A stretch of DNA of 64,000 nucleotides. It comes from Flectonema sp. DT1601 (lineage: Eukaryota; Euglenozoa; Diplonemea; Diplonemida; Diplonemidae). A model generated the notes under the pieces. It was not told the origin of the DNA and did not search any database. It worked only from the letters and a program-made list of their open reading frames with translations. Made by a program: the position numbers and the translations under genes. The stretch is from assembly GCA_964019425.1 (NCBI GenBank), contig OZ025780.1:1816001-1880000 (forward strand). Reading direction: 5' to 3'. The first letter of the stretch is position 1; every line of letters begins with the position of its first letter. Of this stretch, positions 18,882-33,652 are shown in pieces.

Positions 18882-20505
18882 GAGGGCTTTGCGGTGATGG
18901 TGACATGAGAGGGTGTTTGCAATTTTGTAACTTTTGTATATTTTTCAATTTTTTTTAACAGGAGCTGAACTTATGATGAGGTGAGCAGAAGCTTCACTAA
19001 ACCTCCTCGCGGTGTGTGTGTATGCATGTATGTGTGTGTTGTGTGTTGTGTATTGTTTGTTGAAACTCTGACGAGTTCTCATTACCCTTTGTGTGTGTGT
19101 TGTGTGTTCATACGTGTAGTTTGAGTGCTCGTGTGTCTGTGTCAGATGTTTCTGTGAAACTATTTCTTTTGCCTTCCTTGGTTTTACTGAACTTGTTCTT
19201 CGTGTTGTGATTTGTGATTTGTGGTGAAGTTGTTGTGTTGTGTTTGTGTTGGAATTAAGTGTCGTGTTGTTTAACTCTGATGAGTTCTTATTGTGGTTTG
19301 AGTGCTCGTGATTTTTGCACGTGTTTCGTTTTTGAGTGCCCATTGGTTTGTGTGTGTCGCGTGTCCCGGGGGGTGGGGATGTTTGATGTGTGTGTGGAAC
19401 TATTTCTTATTGATTGTTAACCATAAATCTGCTTTTTAAGATTTTACACCTTTCCTTGATTGAACTGAACTTGCTTCGTGTTGTGATTTGTGGTGAAGTT
19501 CGATAAGTGACGTGGGAGTGGAATGCTTTATGTGGGTATGTTTTTGTTATATCAATATTTCCCGCCTTCAGCCGCAAACAGTTTTTTTTATTAAAAAAAA
19601 AAAAATGTTCAACTCAACATACGTGATGGTGGTCATGATTTGGGCTTTGTCCCACATGATGTCATCGGGAGCAGACACCGTGGTGAAGGTGAAGATGATG
19701 ACGGAGACCAACGACGTTGACGAGTGTCTGTCCGACCCCTGCGGTCCGGAACAGACTTGTTACGACCCGAACACGTCGGCAGAGTCATTGGGCGACTTCA
19801 GATGCAGGTGCCCAATGTACTCGTACGGTTGCGTGATGCAGAATTCTGTACTTGACTTACAGAATGCTGTTGCAACCAACGCCGTGGATTCTATCCGCAA
19901 GGTGTACTCTTATACTCTGTCGTACACAACTGTCGATGAGTGCGAGTTACTAAATCCTTGTAACTCCAGACAGACTTGCGTGGATCCGAACACGGCCGGC
20001 AACTCTCTAGACGACTTCACCTGTGCCTGTGCAGCTGACGATTACTGGTGCTCTGCGGAAATCATTTACGTCGACTGTTGGAACTTCCTTTCTGGTGTCG
20101 CCGATTACGCCAAACATTGCGTGGGCTTTGTGTGTTACAACTCCGCTCTGCGTGGTGGTCAGGTAGCGTGGATCTGTTTCACTGAGATCCACGGCTACGC
20201 ACCTCGCCTGACAAACTTGTTCTGTGGGTACGTCCTCTTTTCGGCCACGTTCACGTGGTTTTTTGGAGCGCGTATGATGCAAGGACGTGGCAACGCCACC
20301 CACAACGGGTTCCGAGCAAGCTTCGTCTTCTTGTTCGCGAGAACCTTTGTCATGTCCTTGTGTCAGCTCCACAGGCTGGTCTGTTGGCTGGCTGCGGTAC
20401 TCGGCAGAAGGTTCCGAGGAAGAAGACATCTTCTTGAGGGATGAATCTTTTACAACAAAAGAAAAGAAGGAAAACACAATGATCTGATCAAGAAAAAAAA
20501 CAAAC

Positions 20506-20537
<32 letters not shown>

Positions 20538-22521
20538 CTTCTCGTTCCCCTTTTTCCCCTAAATTATGTTGCGCCGTTTCTTTTTTCTTTTTTTTTTTTT
20601 TTTTTGAATGATTTTCGTTTTGGTTCTTAAAAAGAATAGGCTTTGTCTTCTGTACACAAAAAAAAAACGAAAAAACAAAAAATAAGCGACCTTTGTACCA
20701 ACTTCCCTTTAACCCAATTAATATGTGCGTATTTTTATTCAAAAAAAAAAAGAAACAAAACGATCGACACCAACAAAAAAAAAAAAAAAAAAAAAAGATA
20801 TCAAAATTTACCGCACACTTTTCTTTTTTTTCATTCATCCTTCCTGTTTTCCTTCCTGTTGTGAAGAAATACCGTATAAAACCTTGAAGAAAATTAACTA
20901 GCTCTGCCGTGAGAGAGAGAGAACCATGTTTTTTTTTCGTTTGAAGTTCAAAGAAAAATGGTTCTGTCTTTTTTTTGAAAGTTGTTTTCTAGTTTTTAGA
21001 TTCCGCTTCTTCATTTCTGACAGCTGCAATTGCATTGCTGCTTTTGTGAATTAAGGTAGGTGAGATGGATTTCCTTTACACGAACTTCTTTTCTTTTTTT
21101 TTCCCCCGACAAGTAGTAGTAGAAAGTACGGGCCATTCACATTTGGGTTAGTAAGTTGTTGTCGTTGTTGTTGTCTTGTCGTCGAGCGAGAGAGTACAAC
21201 TACTCTCTCGGCCGATAGATGAGATTAAATAAATGAATAAATATATAAATAGGAAGTAAGAATCGGATACTAATCATTTTTGAGAAGTATTCAGTTGTAT
21301 TGGACTTCTGAAACTAAAAATAAAATAATAATAAAAAACATAAAAAACATTCGTTTCATTTTCATTTTCATTTTCATTTTACTCATAACCAACAACAAGA
21401 AATTTTCTTTAACAACACGGGGACGAGATGTGAATGGTCTTTTGGAGAATTGTGTCGGATTTTATTTTATTTTATTTCATTTTTTTTGCTGGCACACGAA
21501 AACTAATAAACGCACTGAAAGAAGGAAAACCGGAACCCGGAAGTTGCAACTCCGATGCTCTGGCTCTTCACTTCGACGAACAACAAAAGGCTGAAAAGAG
21601 AGAATATTATTATTTTCTTGATTTGCTTTGAGATTGTGGAGTTTTTGTGTCCAATTTTTCATTTCTTCTTTTCAATTTAACAAAAAATAAAAATAAAGAA
21701 ACCTTAAAAAATTTAAAAAACAAAAAAAGATCCCATCCCTCGGTACCAGTCGCGGAAAAAACGTTTATTTTCTCTTGGCAGTGCACGTCTGGAGAGACGA
21801 CCTGCAAAGGCTCTCTCTCTCTGGCATTCACCCATGAGGAGATTGTATACCTTTCTTTACTTTGTTTTTTATACCTTTCTTAACTTTGTTTTGTATACCT
21901 TTCTTTATTTGTTTTGTATACCATTCTTTACTTTGTTTTGTATACCTTTCTTAACTTTGTTTTATATACCTTTCTTTATTTGTTTTGTATACCTTTCTTT
22001 ATTTGTTATGTGTACCATTCTTTGCTTTGTTTTGTATACCTTTCTTAACTTTGTTTTATATACCTTTCTTTATTTGTTTTGTATACCTTTCTTAACTTTG
22101 TTTTATATACCTTTCTTAACTTTGTTTTATATACCTTTCTTTATTTGTTTTGTATACCTTTCTTTATTTGTTTTGTGTACCTTTCTTTGCTTTGTTTTGG
22201 ATACCTTTCTTTATTTGTTTCCGCGGGAGGGAAGGCGCACGCTGCCGACCGATCCCCCCGCTCCAATGTTGTTCTCGTTGATGTTGTGGATGTGATGGTC
22301 CAGTCTGCTGTCTTCCTTTTTTTTTTTCCCCTTCTCTTTTCTCTCACTCTCTCGCGGTGGCAAGTGCTCTGGTCTTTTGAGAGGCTGGGAAAAAGGAAAA
22401 CCAGTTTTGCTGATTTTCACCCTTTTTTTTTGTTTTTACTGCGAGAGAGACGGAACGAGAGATACAGAGAGAGAGAGAGAGAGAGTGACAATGCAAAGAA
22501 AACAAAACTGACCTTTTACGT

Positions 22522-22580
<59 letters not shown>

Positions 22581-23148
22581 AAAAAAACAATTTCACCCTG
22601 GTTTTGTTTGTGCTGCTCCTCGATCATAGGGATACTCTTGCGGCAGTTGTCGAGTATCCCGTAAAAACTACCACAACAAAAACAACAAAAACATTTACCA
22701 ACTCGATTCTCACTTCCTGTTCCTTGGTGAGTTTTAGCAAAAGCTGACCAACTCGACTCACGCAGCAGCTGCAGTTCCTCGCCGAGACGGAACCAGCCTC
22801 AATGATCCGAGTTGAGCGCCCACTCAGTTGGTCATCGGAGTGTAGTTATCAGCGGATTTCCTGGTTTCTCGCACAGAGAGCCAGGTTTCCCAACATAGCA
22901 ACGCTTGTGGCAAAACTTGTCGTGGGAGGCTACTCGGGATTGGAGGTTGGCAGGTAAATGGGGGAAGCGAATGAAGAGAGGAGGAGACGCACGAGAGAGA
23001 ATGGCAATATGTATGCGAGTGAGCCAGCTGCTGTGCTGCTGTGATTTGATTGGTATTTTTGCTAAGCAGTGTATTTCTTGCTCTGTGAACTGTTTTTGAT
23101 GTTCAGGACGTGTTCATATTACTGAGGAAGGAGCCACCATCTGAGATC

Positions 23149-23180
<32 letters not shown>

Positions 23181-23371
23181 GGTGGTGTGCGGTTAAATCT
23201 CTAATTTTGGTAAATGAAATTCAATCTTTTGCAGCAATATACTTATCGTCTCTCTCTCTGTGACATTTTCGATTTAGAAAAAGTAAAATCCTGTGATCAG
23301 TACTGCTTTCATTCGTCACCCATGTGGGTTGTTGTTGTCTTGTCTTTTTTCTTCTTTTTTTTCGTGCCTGC

Positions 23372-23434
<63 letters not shown>

Positions 23435-23820
23435 GATGACGGCCTCACGGCAGTTACAAGTCTTCGGGAGTGGGGGGTTGTGTGATTCCTTCTTCACGCA
23501 GGAGTCACGCCCCCCTGGTGAGAAATAATAATAATAAAACTAACAATGATAATGATAATATTGTACTTTTGTATAGGTACTGTATTGTAATAACGCGATT
23601 GTTTTGCAATGTAATCAGTTCACTTTCACATTTCAATTCCCCAAATGACCTTCCCGGCGCAACATTTCTTTATTTTCTTTTTTTTAAATAATTTTTATAA
23701 ACACTTTCTTTTCGTTGATTTCGTACCTTTCTTTTAAAGTCTAGCGAATGGCATTCCTTCCGTGGTGATTCCCCTGAACGCACAAACAAATACGCCTTGC
23801 GTGTCGGGGGGAAAGGTTTT
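18698..23820 (+). repeat. array unit 2
   Basis: (GA)24 at 22,525-22,572, (GTTGTC)9 near 23,376, minisatellite 21,844-22,220. Confidence 0.95.
19605..20444 (+). CDS. EGF-like domain protein, copy 2
   Basis: Predicted protein identical to copy 1 (Ala141 allele), with the same A-tract-abutting start and downstream homopolymers. Confidence 0.7.
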   Translation: MFNSTYVMVVMIWALSHMMSSGADTVVKVKMMTETNDVDECLSDPCGPEQTCYDPNTSAESLGDFRCRCPMYSYGCVMQNSVLDLQNAVATNAVDSIRKVYSYTLSYTTVDECELLNPCNSRQTCVDPNTAGNSLDDFTCACAADDYWCSAEIIYVDCWNFLSGVADYAKHCVGFVCYNSALRGGQVAWICFTEIHGYAPRLTNLFCGYVLFSATFTWFFGARMMQGRGNATHNGFRASFVFLFARTFVMSLCQLHRLVCWLAAVLGRRFRGRRHLLEG

Positions 23821-24004
23821 GCCGCTGACTTTAGGTTATTAATTTGTTGTTTGTTCTGTTAGTTTGTTTGCAATCATTCTTTCTTCTTTTTGTTATCAGG
23901 AAGGACATGTCACAAGTGATGTGGTGGAGAGGAAGTGGGGGGAGGAGAGTAAGTTAAGTGGAAAATGGTACCACTTGCCGTGTGATGGAAGGAGGGATCG
24001 TTGA
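22766..24004 (+). CDS. predicted spliced gene, copy 3
   Basis: Exons at 22,766-22,953, 23,502-23,517 and 23,900-24,004. Same exon sequence as copy 1; only the intronic hexamer repeat number differs. Confidence 0.4.
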
Positions 24005-25628
24005 GAGGGCTTTGCGGTGATGGTGACATGAGAGGGTGTTTGCAATTTTGTAACTTTTGTATATTTTTCAATTTTTTTTAACAGGAGCTGAACTTATGAT
24101 GAGGTGAGCAGAAGCTTCACTAAACCTCCTCGCGGTGTGTGTGTATGCATGTATGTGTGTGTTGTGTGTTGTGTATTGTTTGTTGAAACTCTGACGAGTT
24201 CTCATTACCCTTTGTGTGTGTGTTGTGTGTTCATACGTGTAGTTTGAGTGCTCGTGTGTCTGTGTCAGATGTTTCTGTGAAACTATTTCTTTTGCCTTCC
24301 TTGGTTTTACTGAACTTGTTCTTCGTGTTGTGATTTGTGATTTGTGGTGAAGTTGTTGTGTTGTGTTTGTGTTGGAATTAAGTGTCGTGTTGTTTAACTC
24401 TGATGAGTTCTTATTGTGGTTTGAGTGCTCGTGATTTTTGCACGTGTTTCGTTTTTGAGTGCCCATTGGTTTGTGTGTGTCGCGTGTCCCGGGGGGTGGG
24501 GATGTTTGATGTGTGTGTGGAACTATTTCTTATTGATTGTTAACCATAAATCTGCTTTTTAAGATTTTACACCTTTCCTTGATTGAACTGAACTTGCTTC
24601 GTGTTGTGATTTGTGGTGAAGTTCGATAAGTGACGTGGGAGTGGAATGCTTTATGTGGGTATGTTTTTGTTATATCAATATTTCCCGCCTTCAGCCGCAA
24701 ACAGTTTTTTTTATTAAAAAAAAAAAAATGTTCAACTCAACATACGTGATGGTGGTCATGATTTGGGCTTTGTCCCACATGATGTCATCGGGAGCAGACA
24801 CCGTGGTGAAGGTGAAGATGATGACGGAGACCAACGACGTTGACGAGTGTCTGTCCGACCCCTGCGGTCCGGAACAGACTTGTTACGACCCGAACACGTC
24901 GGCAGAGTCATTGGGCGACTTCAGATGCAGGTGCCCAATGTACTCGTACGGTTGCGTGATGCAGAATTCTGTACTTGACTTACAGAATGCTGTTGCAACC
25001 AACGCCGTGGATTCTATCCGCAAGGTGTACTCTTATACTCTGTCGTACACAACTGTCGATGAGTGCGAGTTACTAAATCCTTGTAACTCCAGACAGACTT
25101 GCGTGGATCCGAACACGGCCGGCAACTCTCTAGACGACTTCACCTGTGCCTGTGCAGCTGACGATTACTGGTGCTCTGCGGAAATCATTTACGTCGACTG
25201 TTGGAACTTCCTTTCTGGTGTCGCCGATTACGCCAAACATTGCGTGGGCTTTGTGTGTTACAACTCCGCTCTGCGTGGTGGTCAGGTAGCGTGGATCTGT
25301 TTCACTGAGATCCACGGCTACGCACCTCGCCTGACAAACTTGTTCTGTGGGTACGTCCTCTTTTCGGCCACGTTCACGTGGTTTTTTGGAGCGCGTATGA
25401 TGCAAGGACGTGGCAACGCCACCCACAACGGGTTCCGAGCAAGCTTCGTCTTCTTGTTCGCGAGAACCTTTGTCATGTCCTTGTGTCAGCTCCACAGGCT
25501 GGTCTGTTGGCTGGCTGCGGTACTCGGCAGAAGGTTCCGAGGAAGAAGACATCTTCTTGAGGGATGAATCTTTTACAACAAAAGAAAAGAAGGAAAACAC
25601 AATGATCTGATCAAGAAAAAAAACAAAC

Positions 25629-25659
<31 letters not shown>

Positions 25660-27644
25660 CTTCTCGTTCCCCTTTTTCCCCTAAATTATGTTGCGCCGTT
25701 TCTTTTTTCTTTTTTTTTTTTTTTTTTGAATGATTTTCGTTTTGGTTCTTAAAAAGAATAGGCTTTGTCTTCTGTACACAAAAAAAAAACGAAAAAACAA
25801 AAAATAAGCGACCTTTGTACCAACTTCCCTTTAACCCAATTAATATGTGCGTATTTTTATTCAAAAAAAAAAAGAAACAAAACGATCGACACCAACAAAA
25901 AAAAAAAAAAAAAAAAAAAGATATCAAAATTTACCGCACACTTTTCTTTTTTTTCATTCATCCTTCCTGTTTTCCTTCCTGTTGTGAAGAAATACCGTAT
26001 AAAACCTTGAAGAAAATTAACTAGCTCTGCCGTGAGAGAGAGAGAACCATGTTTTTTTTTCGTTTGAAGTTCAAAGAAAAATGGTTCTGTCTTTTTTTTG
26101 AAAGTTGTTTTCTAGTTTTTAGATTCCGCTTCTTCATTTCTGACAGCTGCAATTGCATTGCTGCTTTTGTGAATTAAGGTAGGTGAGATGGATTTCCTTT
26201 ACACGAACTTCTTTTCTTTTTTTTTCCCCCGACAAGTAGTAGTAGAAAGTACGGGCCATTCACATTTGGGTTAGTAAGTTGTTGTCGTTGTTGTTGTCTT
26301 GTCGTCGAGCGAGAGAGTACAACTACTCTCTCGGCCGATAGATGAGATTAAATAAATGAATAAATATATAAATAGGAAGTAAGAATCGGATACTAATCAT
26401 TTTTGAGAAGTATTCAGTTGTATTGGACTTCTGAAACTAAAAATAAAATAATAATAAAAAACATAAAAAACATTCGTTTCATTTTCATTTTCATTTTCAT
26501 TTTACTCATAACCAACAACAAGAAATTTTCTTTAACAACACGGGGACGAGATGTGAATGGTCTTTTGGAGAATTGTGTCGGATTTTATTTTATTTTATTT
26601 CATTTTTTTTGCTGGCACACGAAAACTAATAAACGCACTGAAAGAAGGAAAACCGGAACCCGGAAGTTGCAACTCCGATGCTCTGGCTCTTCACTTCGAC
26701 GAACAACAAAAGGCTGAAAAGAGAGAATATTATTATTTTCTTGATTTGCTTTGAGATTGTGGAGTTTTTGTGTCCAATTTTTCATTTCTTCTTTTCAATT
26801 TAACAAAAAATAAAAATAAAGAAACCTTAAAAAATTTAAAAAACAAAAAAAGATCCCATCCCTCGGTACCAGTCGCGGAAAAAACGTTTATTTTCTCTTG
26901 GCAGTGCACGTCTGGAGAGACGACCTGCAAAGGCTCTCTCTCTCTGGCATTCACCCATGAGGAGATTGTATACCTTTCTTTACTTTGTTTTTTATACCTT
27001 TCTTAACTTTGTTTTGTATACCTTTCTTTATTTGTTTTGTATACCATTCTTTACTTTGTTTTGTATACCTTTCTTAACTTTGTTTTATATACCTTTCTTT
27101 ATTTGTTTTGTATACCTTTCTTTATTTGTTATGTGTACCATTCTTTGCTTTGTTTTGTATACCTTTCTTAACTTTGTTTTATATACCTTTCTTTATTTGT
27201 TTTGTATACCTTTCTTAACTTTGTTTTATATACCTTTCTTAACTTTGTTTTATATACCTTTCTTTATTTGTTTTGTATACCTTTCTTTATTTGTTTTGTG
27301 TACCTTTCTTTGCTTTGTTTTGGATACCTTTCTTTATTTGTTTCCGCGGGAGGGAAGGCGCACGCTGCCGACCGATCCCCCCGCTCCAATGTTGTTCTCG
27401 TTGATGTTGTGGATGTGATGGTCCAGTCTGCTGTCTTCCTTTTTTTTTTTCCCCTTCTCTTTTCTCTCACTCTCTCGCGGTGGCAAGTGCTCTGGTCTTT
27501 TGAGAGGCTGGGAAAAAGGAAAACCAGTTTTGCTGATTTTCACCCTTTTTTTTTGTTTTTACTGCGAGAGAGACGGAACGAGAGATACAGAGAGAGAGAG
27601 AGAGAGAGTGACAATGCAAAGAAAACAAAACTGACCTTTTACGT

Positions 27645-27693
<49 letters not shown>

Positions 27694-28261
27694 AAAAAAA
27701 CAATTTCACCCTGGTTTTGTTTGTGCTGCTCCTCGATCATAGGGATACTCTTGCGGCAGTTGTCGAGTATCCCGTAAAAACTACCACAACAAAAACAACA
27801 AAAACATTTACCAACTCGATTCTCACTTCCTGTTCCTTGGTGAGTTTTAGCAAAAGCTGACCAACTCGACTCACGCAGCAGCTGCAGTTCCTCGCCGAGA
27901 CGGAACCAGCCTCAATGATCCGAGTTGAGCGCCCACTCAGTTGGTCATCGGAGTGTAGTTATCAGCGGATTTCCTGGTTTCTCGCACAGAGAGCCAGGTT
28001 TCCCAACATAGCAACGCTTGTGGCAAAACTTGTCGTGGGAGGCTACTCGGGATTGGAGGTTGGCAGGTAAATGGGGGAAGCGAATGAAGAGAGGAGGAGA
28101 CGCACGAGAGAGAATGGCAATATGTATGCGAGTGAGCCAGCTGCTGTGCTGCTGTGATTTGATTGGTATTTTTGCTAAGCAGTGTATTTCTTGCTCTGTG
28201 AACTGTTTTTGATGTTCAGGACGTGTTCATATTACTGAGGAAGGAGCCACCATCTGAGATC

Positions 28262-28293
<32 letters not shown>

Positions 28294-28484
28294 GGTGGTG
28301 TGCGGTTAAATCTCTAATTTTGGTAAATGAAATTCAATCTTTTGCAGCAATATACTTATCGTCTCTCTCTCTGTGACATTTTCGATTTAGAAAAAGTAAA
28401 ATCCTGTGATCAGTACTGCTTTCATTCGTCACCCATGTGGGTTGTTGTTGTCTTGTCTTTTTTCTTCTTTTTTTTCGTGCCTGC

Positions 28485-28535
<51 letters not shown>

Positions 28536-28921
28536 GATGACGGCCTCACGGCAGTTACAAGTCTTCGGGAGTGGGGGGTTGTGTGATTCCTTCTTCACGC
28601 AGGAGTCACGCCCCCCTGGTGAGAAATAATAATAATAAAACTAACAATGATAATGATAATATTGTACTTTTGTATAGGTACTGTATTGTAATAACGCGAT
28701 TGTTTTGCAATGTAATCAGTTCACTTTCACATTTCAATTCCCCAAATGACCTTCCCGGCGCAACATTTCTTTATTTTCTTTTTTTTAAATAATTTTTATA
28801 AACACTTTCTTTTCGTTGATTTCGTACCTTTCTTTTAAAGTCTAGCGAATGGCATTCCTTCCGTGGTGATTCCCCTGAACGCACAAACAAATACGCCTTG
28901 CGTGTCGGGGGGAAAGGTTTT
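23821..28921 (+). repeat. array unit 3
   Basis: (GA)19 at 27,648-27,685, (GTTGTC)7 near 28,488, minisatellite 26,967-27,343. The A tract downstream of the EGF gene differs by one or two bases from its neighbours. Confidence 0.95.
24728..25567 (+). CDS. EGF-like domain protein, copy 3
   Basis: Same protein as copies 1 and 2 (Ala141). It is the last copy with this allele before the Thr141 group. Confidence 0.7.
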   Translation: MFNSTYVMVVMIWALSHMMSSGADTVVKVKMMTETNDVDECLSDPCGPEQTCYDPNTSAESLGDFRCRCPMYSYGCVMQNSVLDLQNAVATNAVDSIRKVYSYTLSYTTVDECELLNPCNSRQTCVDPNTAGNSLDDFTCACAADDYWCSAEIIYVDCWNFLSGVADYAKHCVGFVCYNSALRGGQVAWICFTEIHGYAPRLTNLFCGYVLFSATFTWFFGARMMQGRGNATHNGFRASFVFLFARTFVMSLCQLHRLVCWLAAVLGRRFRGRRHLLEG

Positions 28922-29105
28922 GCCGCTGACTTTAGGTTATTAATTTGTTGTTTGTTCTGTTAGTTTGTTTGCAATCATTCTTTCTTCTTTTTGTTATCAG
29001 GAAGGACATGTCACAAGTGATGTGGTGGAGAGGAAGTGGGGGGAGGAGAGTAAGTTAAGTGGAAAATGGTACCACTTGCCGTGTGATGGAAGGAGGGATC
29101 GTTGA
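27879..29105 (+). CDS. predicted spliced gene, copy 4
   Basis: Exons at 27,879-28,066, 28,603-28,618 and 29,001-29,105. Confidence 0.4.
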
Positions 29106-32100
29106 GAGGGCTTTGCGGTGATGGTGACATGAGAGGGTGTTTGCAATTTTGTAACTTTTGTATATTTTTCAATTTTTTTTAACAGGAGCTGAACTTATGA
29201 TGAGGTGAGCAGAAGCTTCACTAAACCTCCTCGCGGTGTGTGTGTATGCATGTATGTGTGTGTTGTGTGTTGTGTATTGTTTGTTGAAACTCTGACGAGT
29301 TCTCATTACCCTTTGTGTGTGTGTTGTGTGTTCATACGTGTAGTTTGAGTGCTCGTGTGTCTGTGTCAGATGTTTCTGTGAAACTATTTCTTTTGCCTTC
29401 CTTGGTTTTACTGAACTTGTTCTTCGTGTTGTGATTTGTGATTTGTGGTGAAGTTGTTGTGTTGTGTTTGTGTTGGAATTAAGTGTCGTGTTGTTTAACT
29501 CTGATGAGTTCTTATTGTGGTTTGAGTGCTCGTGATTTTTGCACGTGTTTCGTTTTTGAGTGCCCATTGGTTTGTGTGTGTCGCGTGTCCCGGGGGGTGG
29601 GGATGTTTGATGTGTGTGTGGAACTATTTCTTATTGATTGTTAACCATAAATCTGCTTTTTAAGATTTTACACCTTTCCTTGATTGAACTGAACTTGCTT
29701 CGTGTTGTGATTTGTGGTGAAGTTCGATAAGTGACGTGGGAGTGGAATGCTTTATGTGGGTATGTTTTTGTTATATCAATATTTCCCGCCTTCAGCCGCA
29801 AACAGTTTTTTTTATTAAAAAAAAAAAAATGTTCAACTCAACATACGTGATGGTGGTCATGATTTGGGCTTTGTCCCACATGATGTCATCGGGAGCAGAC
29901 ACCGTGGTGAAGGTGAAGATGATGACGGAGACCAACGACGTTGACGAGTGTCTGTCCGACCCCTGCGGTCCGGAACAGACTTGTTACGACCCGAACACGT
30001 CGGCAGAGTCATTGGGCGACTTCAGATGCAGGTGCCCAATGTACTCGTACGGTTGCGTGATGCAGAATTCTGTACTTGACTTACAGAATGCTGTTGCAAC
30101 CAACGCCGTGGATTCTATCCGCAAGGTGTACTCTTATACTCTGTCGTACACAACTGTCGATGAGTGCGAGTTACTAAATCCTTGTAACTCCAGACAGACT
30201 TGCGTGGATCCGAACACGGCCGGCAACTCTCTAGACGACTTCACCTGTACCTGTGCAGCTGACGATTACTGGTGCTCTGCGGAAATCATTTACGTCGACT
30301 GTTGGAACTTCCTTTCTGGTGTCGCCGATTACGCCAAACATTGCGTGGGCTTTGTGTGTTACAACTCCGCTCTGCGTGGTGGTCAGGTAGCGTGGATCTG
30401 TTTCACTGAGATCCACGGCTACGCACCTCGCCTGACAAACTTGTTCTGTGGGTACGTCCTCTTTTCGGCCACGTTCACGTGGTTTTTTGGAGCGCGTATG
30501 ATGCAAGGACGTGGCAACGCCACCCACAACGGGTTCCGAGCAAGCTTCGTCTTCTTGTTCGCGAGAACCTTTGTCATGTCCTTGTGTCAGCTCCACAGGC
30601 TGGTCTGTTGGCTGGCTGCGGTACTCGGCAGAAGGTTCCGAGGAAGAAGACATCTTCTTGAGGGATGAATCTTTTACAACAAAAGAAAAGAAGGAAAACA
30701 CAATGATCTGATCAAGAAAAAAAACAAACAAAAAAAAAAAAAAAAAAAAAAAAAATTTTCTCTTCTCGTTCCCCTTTTTCCCCTAAATTATGTTGCGCCG
30801 TTTCTTTTTTCTTTTTTTTTTTTTTTTTTGAATGATTTTCGTTTTGGTTCTTAAAAAGAATAGGCTTTGTCTTCTGTACACAAAAAAAAAACGAAAAAAC
30901 AAAAAATAAGCGACCTTTGTACCAACTTCCCTTTAACCCAATTAATATGTGCGTATTTTTATTCAAAAAAAAAAAGAAACAAAACGATCGACACCAACAA
31001 AAAAAAAAAAAAAAAAAAAAGATATCAAAATTTACCGCACACTTTTCTTTTTTTTCATTCATCCTTCCTGTTTTCCTTCCTGTTGTGAAGAAATACCGTA
31101 TAAAACCTTGAAGAAAATTAACTAGCTCTGCCGTGAGAGAGAGAGAACCATGTTTTTTTTTCGTTTGAAGTTCAAAGAAAAATGGTTCTGTCTTTTTTTT
31201 GAAAGTTGTTTTCTAGTTTTTAGATTCCGCTTCTTCATTTCTGACAGCTGCAATTGCATTGCTGCTTTTGTGAATTAAGGTAGGTGAGATGGATTTCCTT
31301 TACACGAACTTCTTTTCTTTTTTTTTCCCCCGACAAGTAGTAGTAGAAAGTACGGGCCATTCACATTTGGGTTAGTAAGTTGTTGTCGTTGTTGTTGTCT
31401 TGTCGTCGAGCGAGAGAGTACAACTACTCTCTCGGCCGATAGATGAGATTAAATAAATGAATAAATATATAAATAGGAAGTAAGAATCGGATACTAATCA
31501 TTTTTGAGAAGTATTCAGTTGTATTGGACTTCTGAAACTAAAAATAAAATAATAATAAAAAACATAAAAAACATTCGTTTCATTTTCATTTTCATTTTCA
31601 TTTTACTCATAACCAACAACAAGAAATTTTCTTTAACAACACGGGGACGAGATGTGAATGGTCTTTTGGAGAATTGTGTCGGATTTTATTTTATTTTATT
31701 TCATTTTTTTTGCTGGCACACGAAAACTAATAAACGCACTGAAAGAAGGAAAACCGGAACCCGGAAGTTGCAACTCCGATGCTCTGGCTCTTCACTTCGA
31801 CGAACAACAAAAGGCTGAAAAGAGAGAATATTATTATTTTCTTGATTTGCTTTGAGATTGTGGAGTTTTTGTGTCCAATTTTTCATTTCTTCTTTTCAAT
31901 TTAACAAAAAATAAAAATAAAGAAACCTTAAAAAATTTAAAAAACAAAAAAAGATCCCATCCCTCGGTACCAGTCGCGGAAAAAACGTTTATTTTCTCTT
32001 GGCAGTGCACGTCTGGAGAGACGACCTGCAAAGGCTCTCTCTCTCTGGCATTCACCCATGAGGAGATTGTATACCTTTCTTTACTTTGTTTTTTATACCT

Positions 32101-32745
32101 TTCTTAACTTTGTTTTGTATACCTTTCTTTATTTGTTTTGTATACCATTCTTTACTTTGTTTTGTATACCTTTCTTAACTTTGTTTTATATACCTTTCTT
32201 TATTTGTTTTGTATACCTTTCTTTATTTGTTATGTGTACCATTCTTTGCTTTGTTTTGTATACCTTTCTTAACTTTGTTTTATATACCTTTCTTTATTTG
32301 TTTTGTATACCTTTCTTAACTTTGTTTTATATACCTTTCTTAACTTTGTTTTATATACCTTTCTTTATTTGTTTTGTATACCTTTCTTTATTTGTTTTGT
32401 GTACCTTTCTTTGCTTTGTTTTGGATACCTTTCTTTATTTGTTTCCGCGGGAGGGAAGGCGCACGCTGCCGACCGATCCCCCCGCTCCAATGTTGTTCTC
32501 GTTGATGTTGTGGATGTGATGGTCCAGTCTGCTGTCTTCCTTTTTTTTTTTCCCCTTCTCTTTTCTCTCACTCTCTCGCGGTGGCAAGTGCTCTGGTCTT
32601 TTGAGAGGCTGGGAAAAAGGAAAACCAGTTTTGCTGATTTTCACCCTTTTTTTTTGTTTTTACTGCGAGAGAGACGGAACGAGAGATACAGAGAGAGAGA
32701 GAGAGAGAGTGACAATGCAAAGAAAACAAAACTGACCTTTTACGT

Positions 32746-32804
<59 letters not shown>

Positions 32805-33372
32805 AAAAAAACAATTTCACCCTGGTTTTGTTTGTGCTGCTCCTCGATCATAGGGATACTCTTGCGGCAGTTGTCGAGTATCCCGTAAAAACTACCACAA
32901 CAAAAACAACAAAAACATTTACCAACTCGATTCTCACTTCCTGTTCCTTGGTGAGTTTTAGCAAAAGCTGACCAACTCGACTCACGCAGCAGCTGCAGTT
33001 CCTCGCCGAGACGGAACCAGCCTCAATGATCCGAGTTGAGCGCCCACTCAGTTGGTCATCGGAGTGTAGTTATCAGCGGATTTCCTGGTTTCTCGCACAG
33101 AGAGCCAGGTTTCCCAACATAGCAACGCTTGTGGCAAAACTTGTCGTGGGAGGCTACTCGGGATTGGAGGTTGGCAGGTAAATGGGGGAAGCGAATGAAG
33201 AGAGGAGGAGACGCACGAGAGAGAATGGCAATATGTATGCGAGTGAGCCAGCTGCTGTGCTGCTGTGATTTGATTGGTATTTTTGCTAAGCAGTGTATTT
33301 CTTGCTCTGTGAACTGTTTTTGATGTTCAGGACGTGTTCATATTACTGAGGAAGGAGCCACCATCTGAGATC

Positions 33373-33404
<32 letters not shown>

Positions 33405-33595
33405 GGTGGTGTGCGGTTAAATCTCTAATTTTGGTAAATGAAATTCAATCTTTTGCAGCAATATACTTATCGTCTCTCTCTCTGTGACATTTTCGATTTA
33501 GAAAAAGTAAAATCCTGTGATCAGTACTGCTTTCATTCGTCACCCATGTGGGTTGTTGTTGTCTTGTCTTTTTTCTTCTTTTTTTTCGTGCCTGC

Positions 33596-33652
<57 letters not shown>
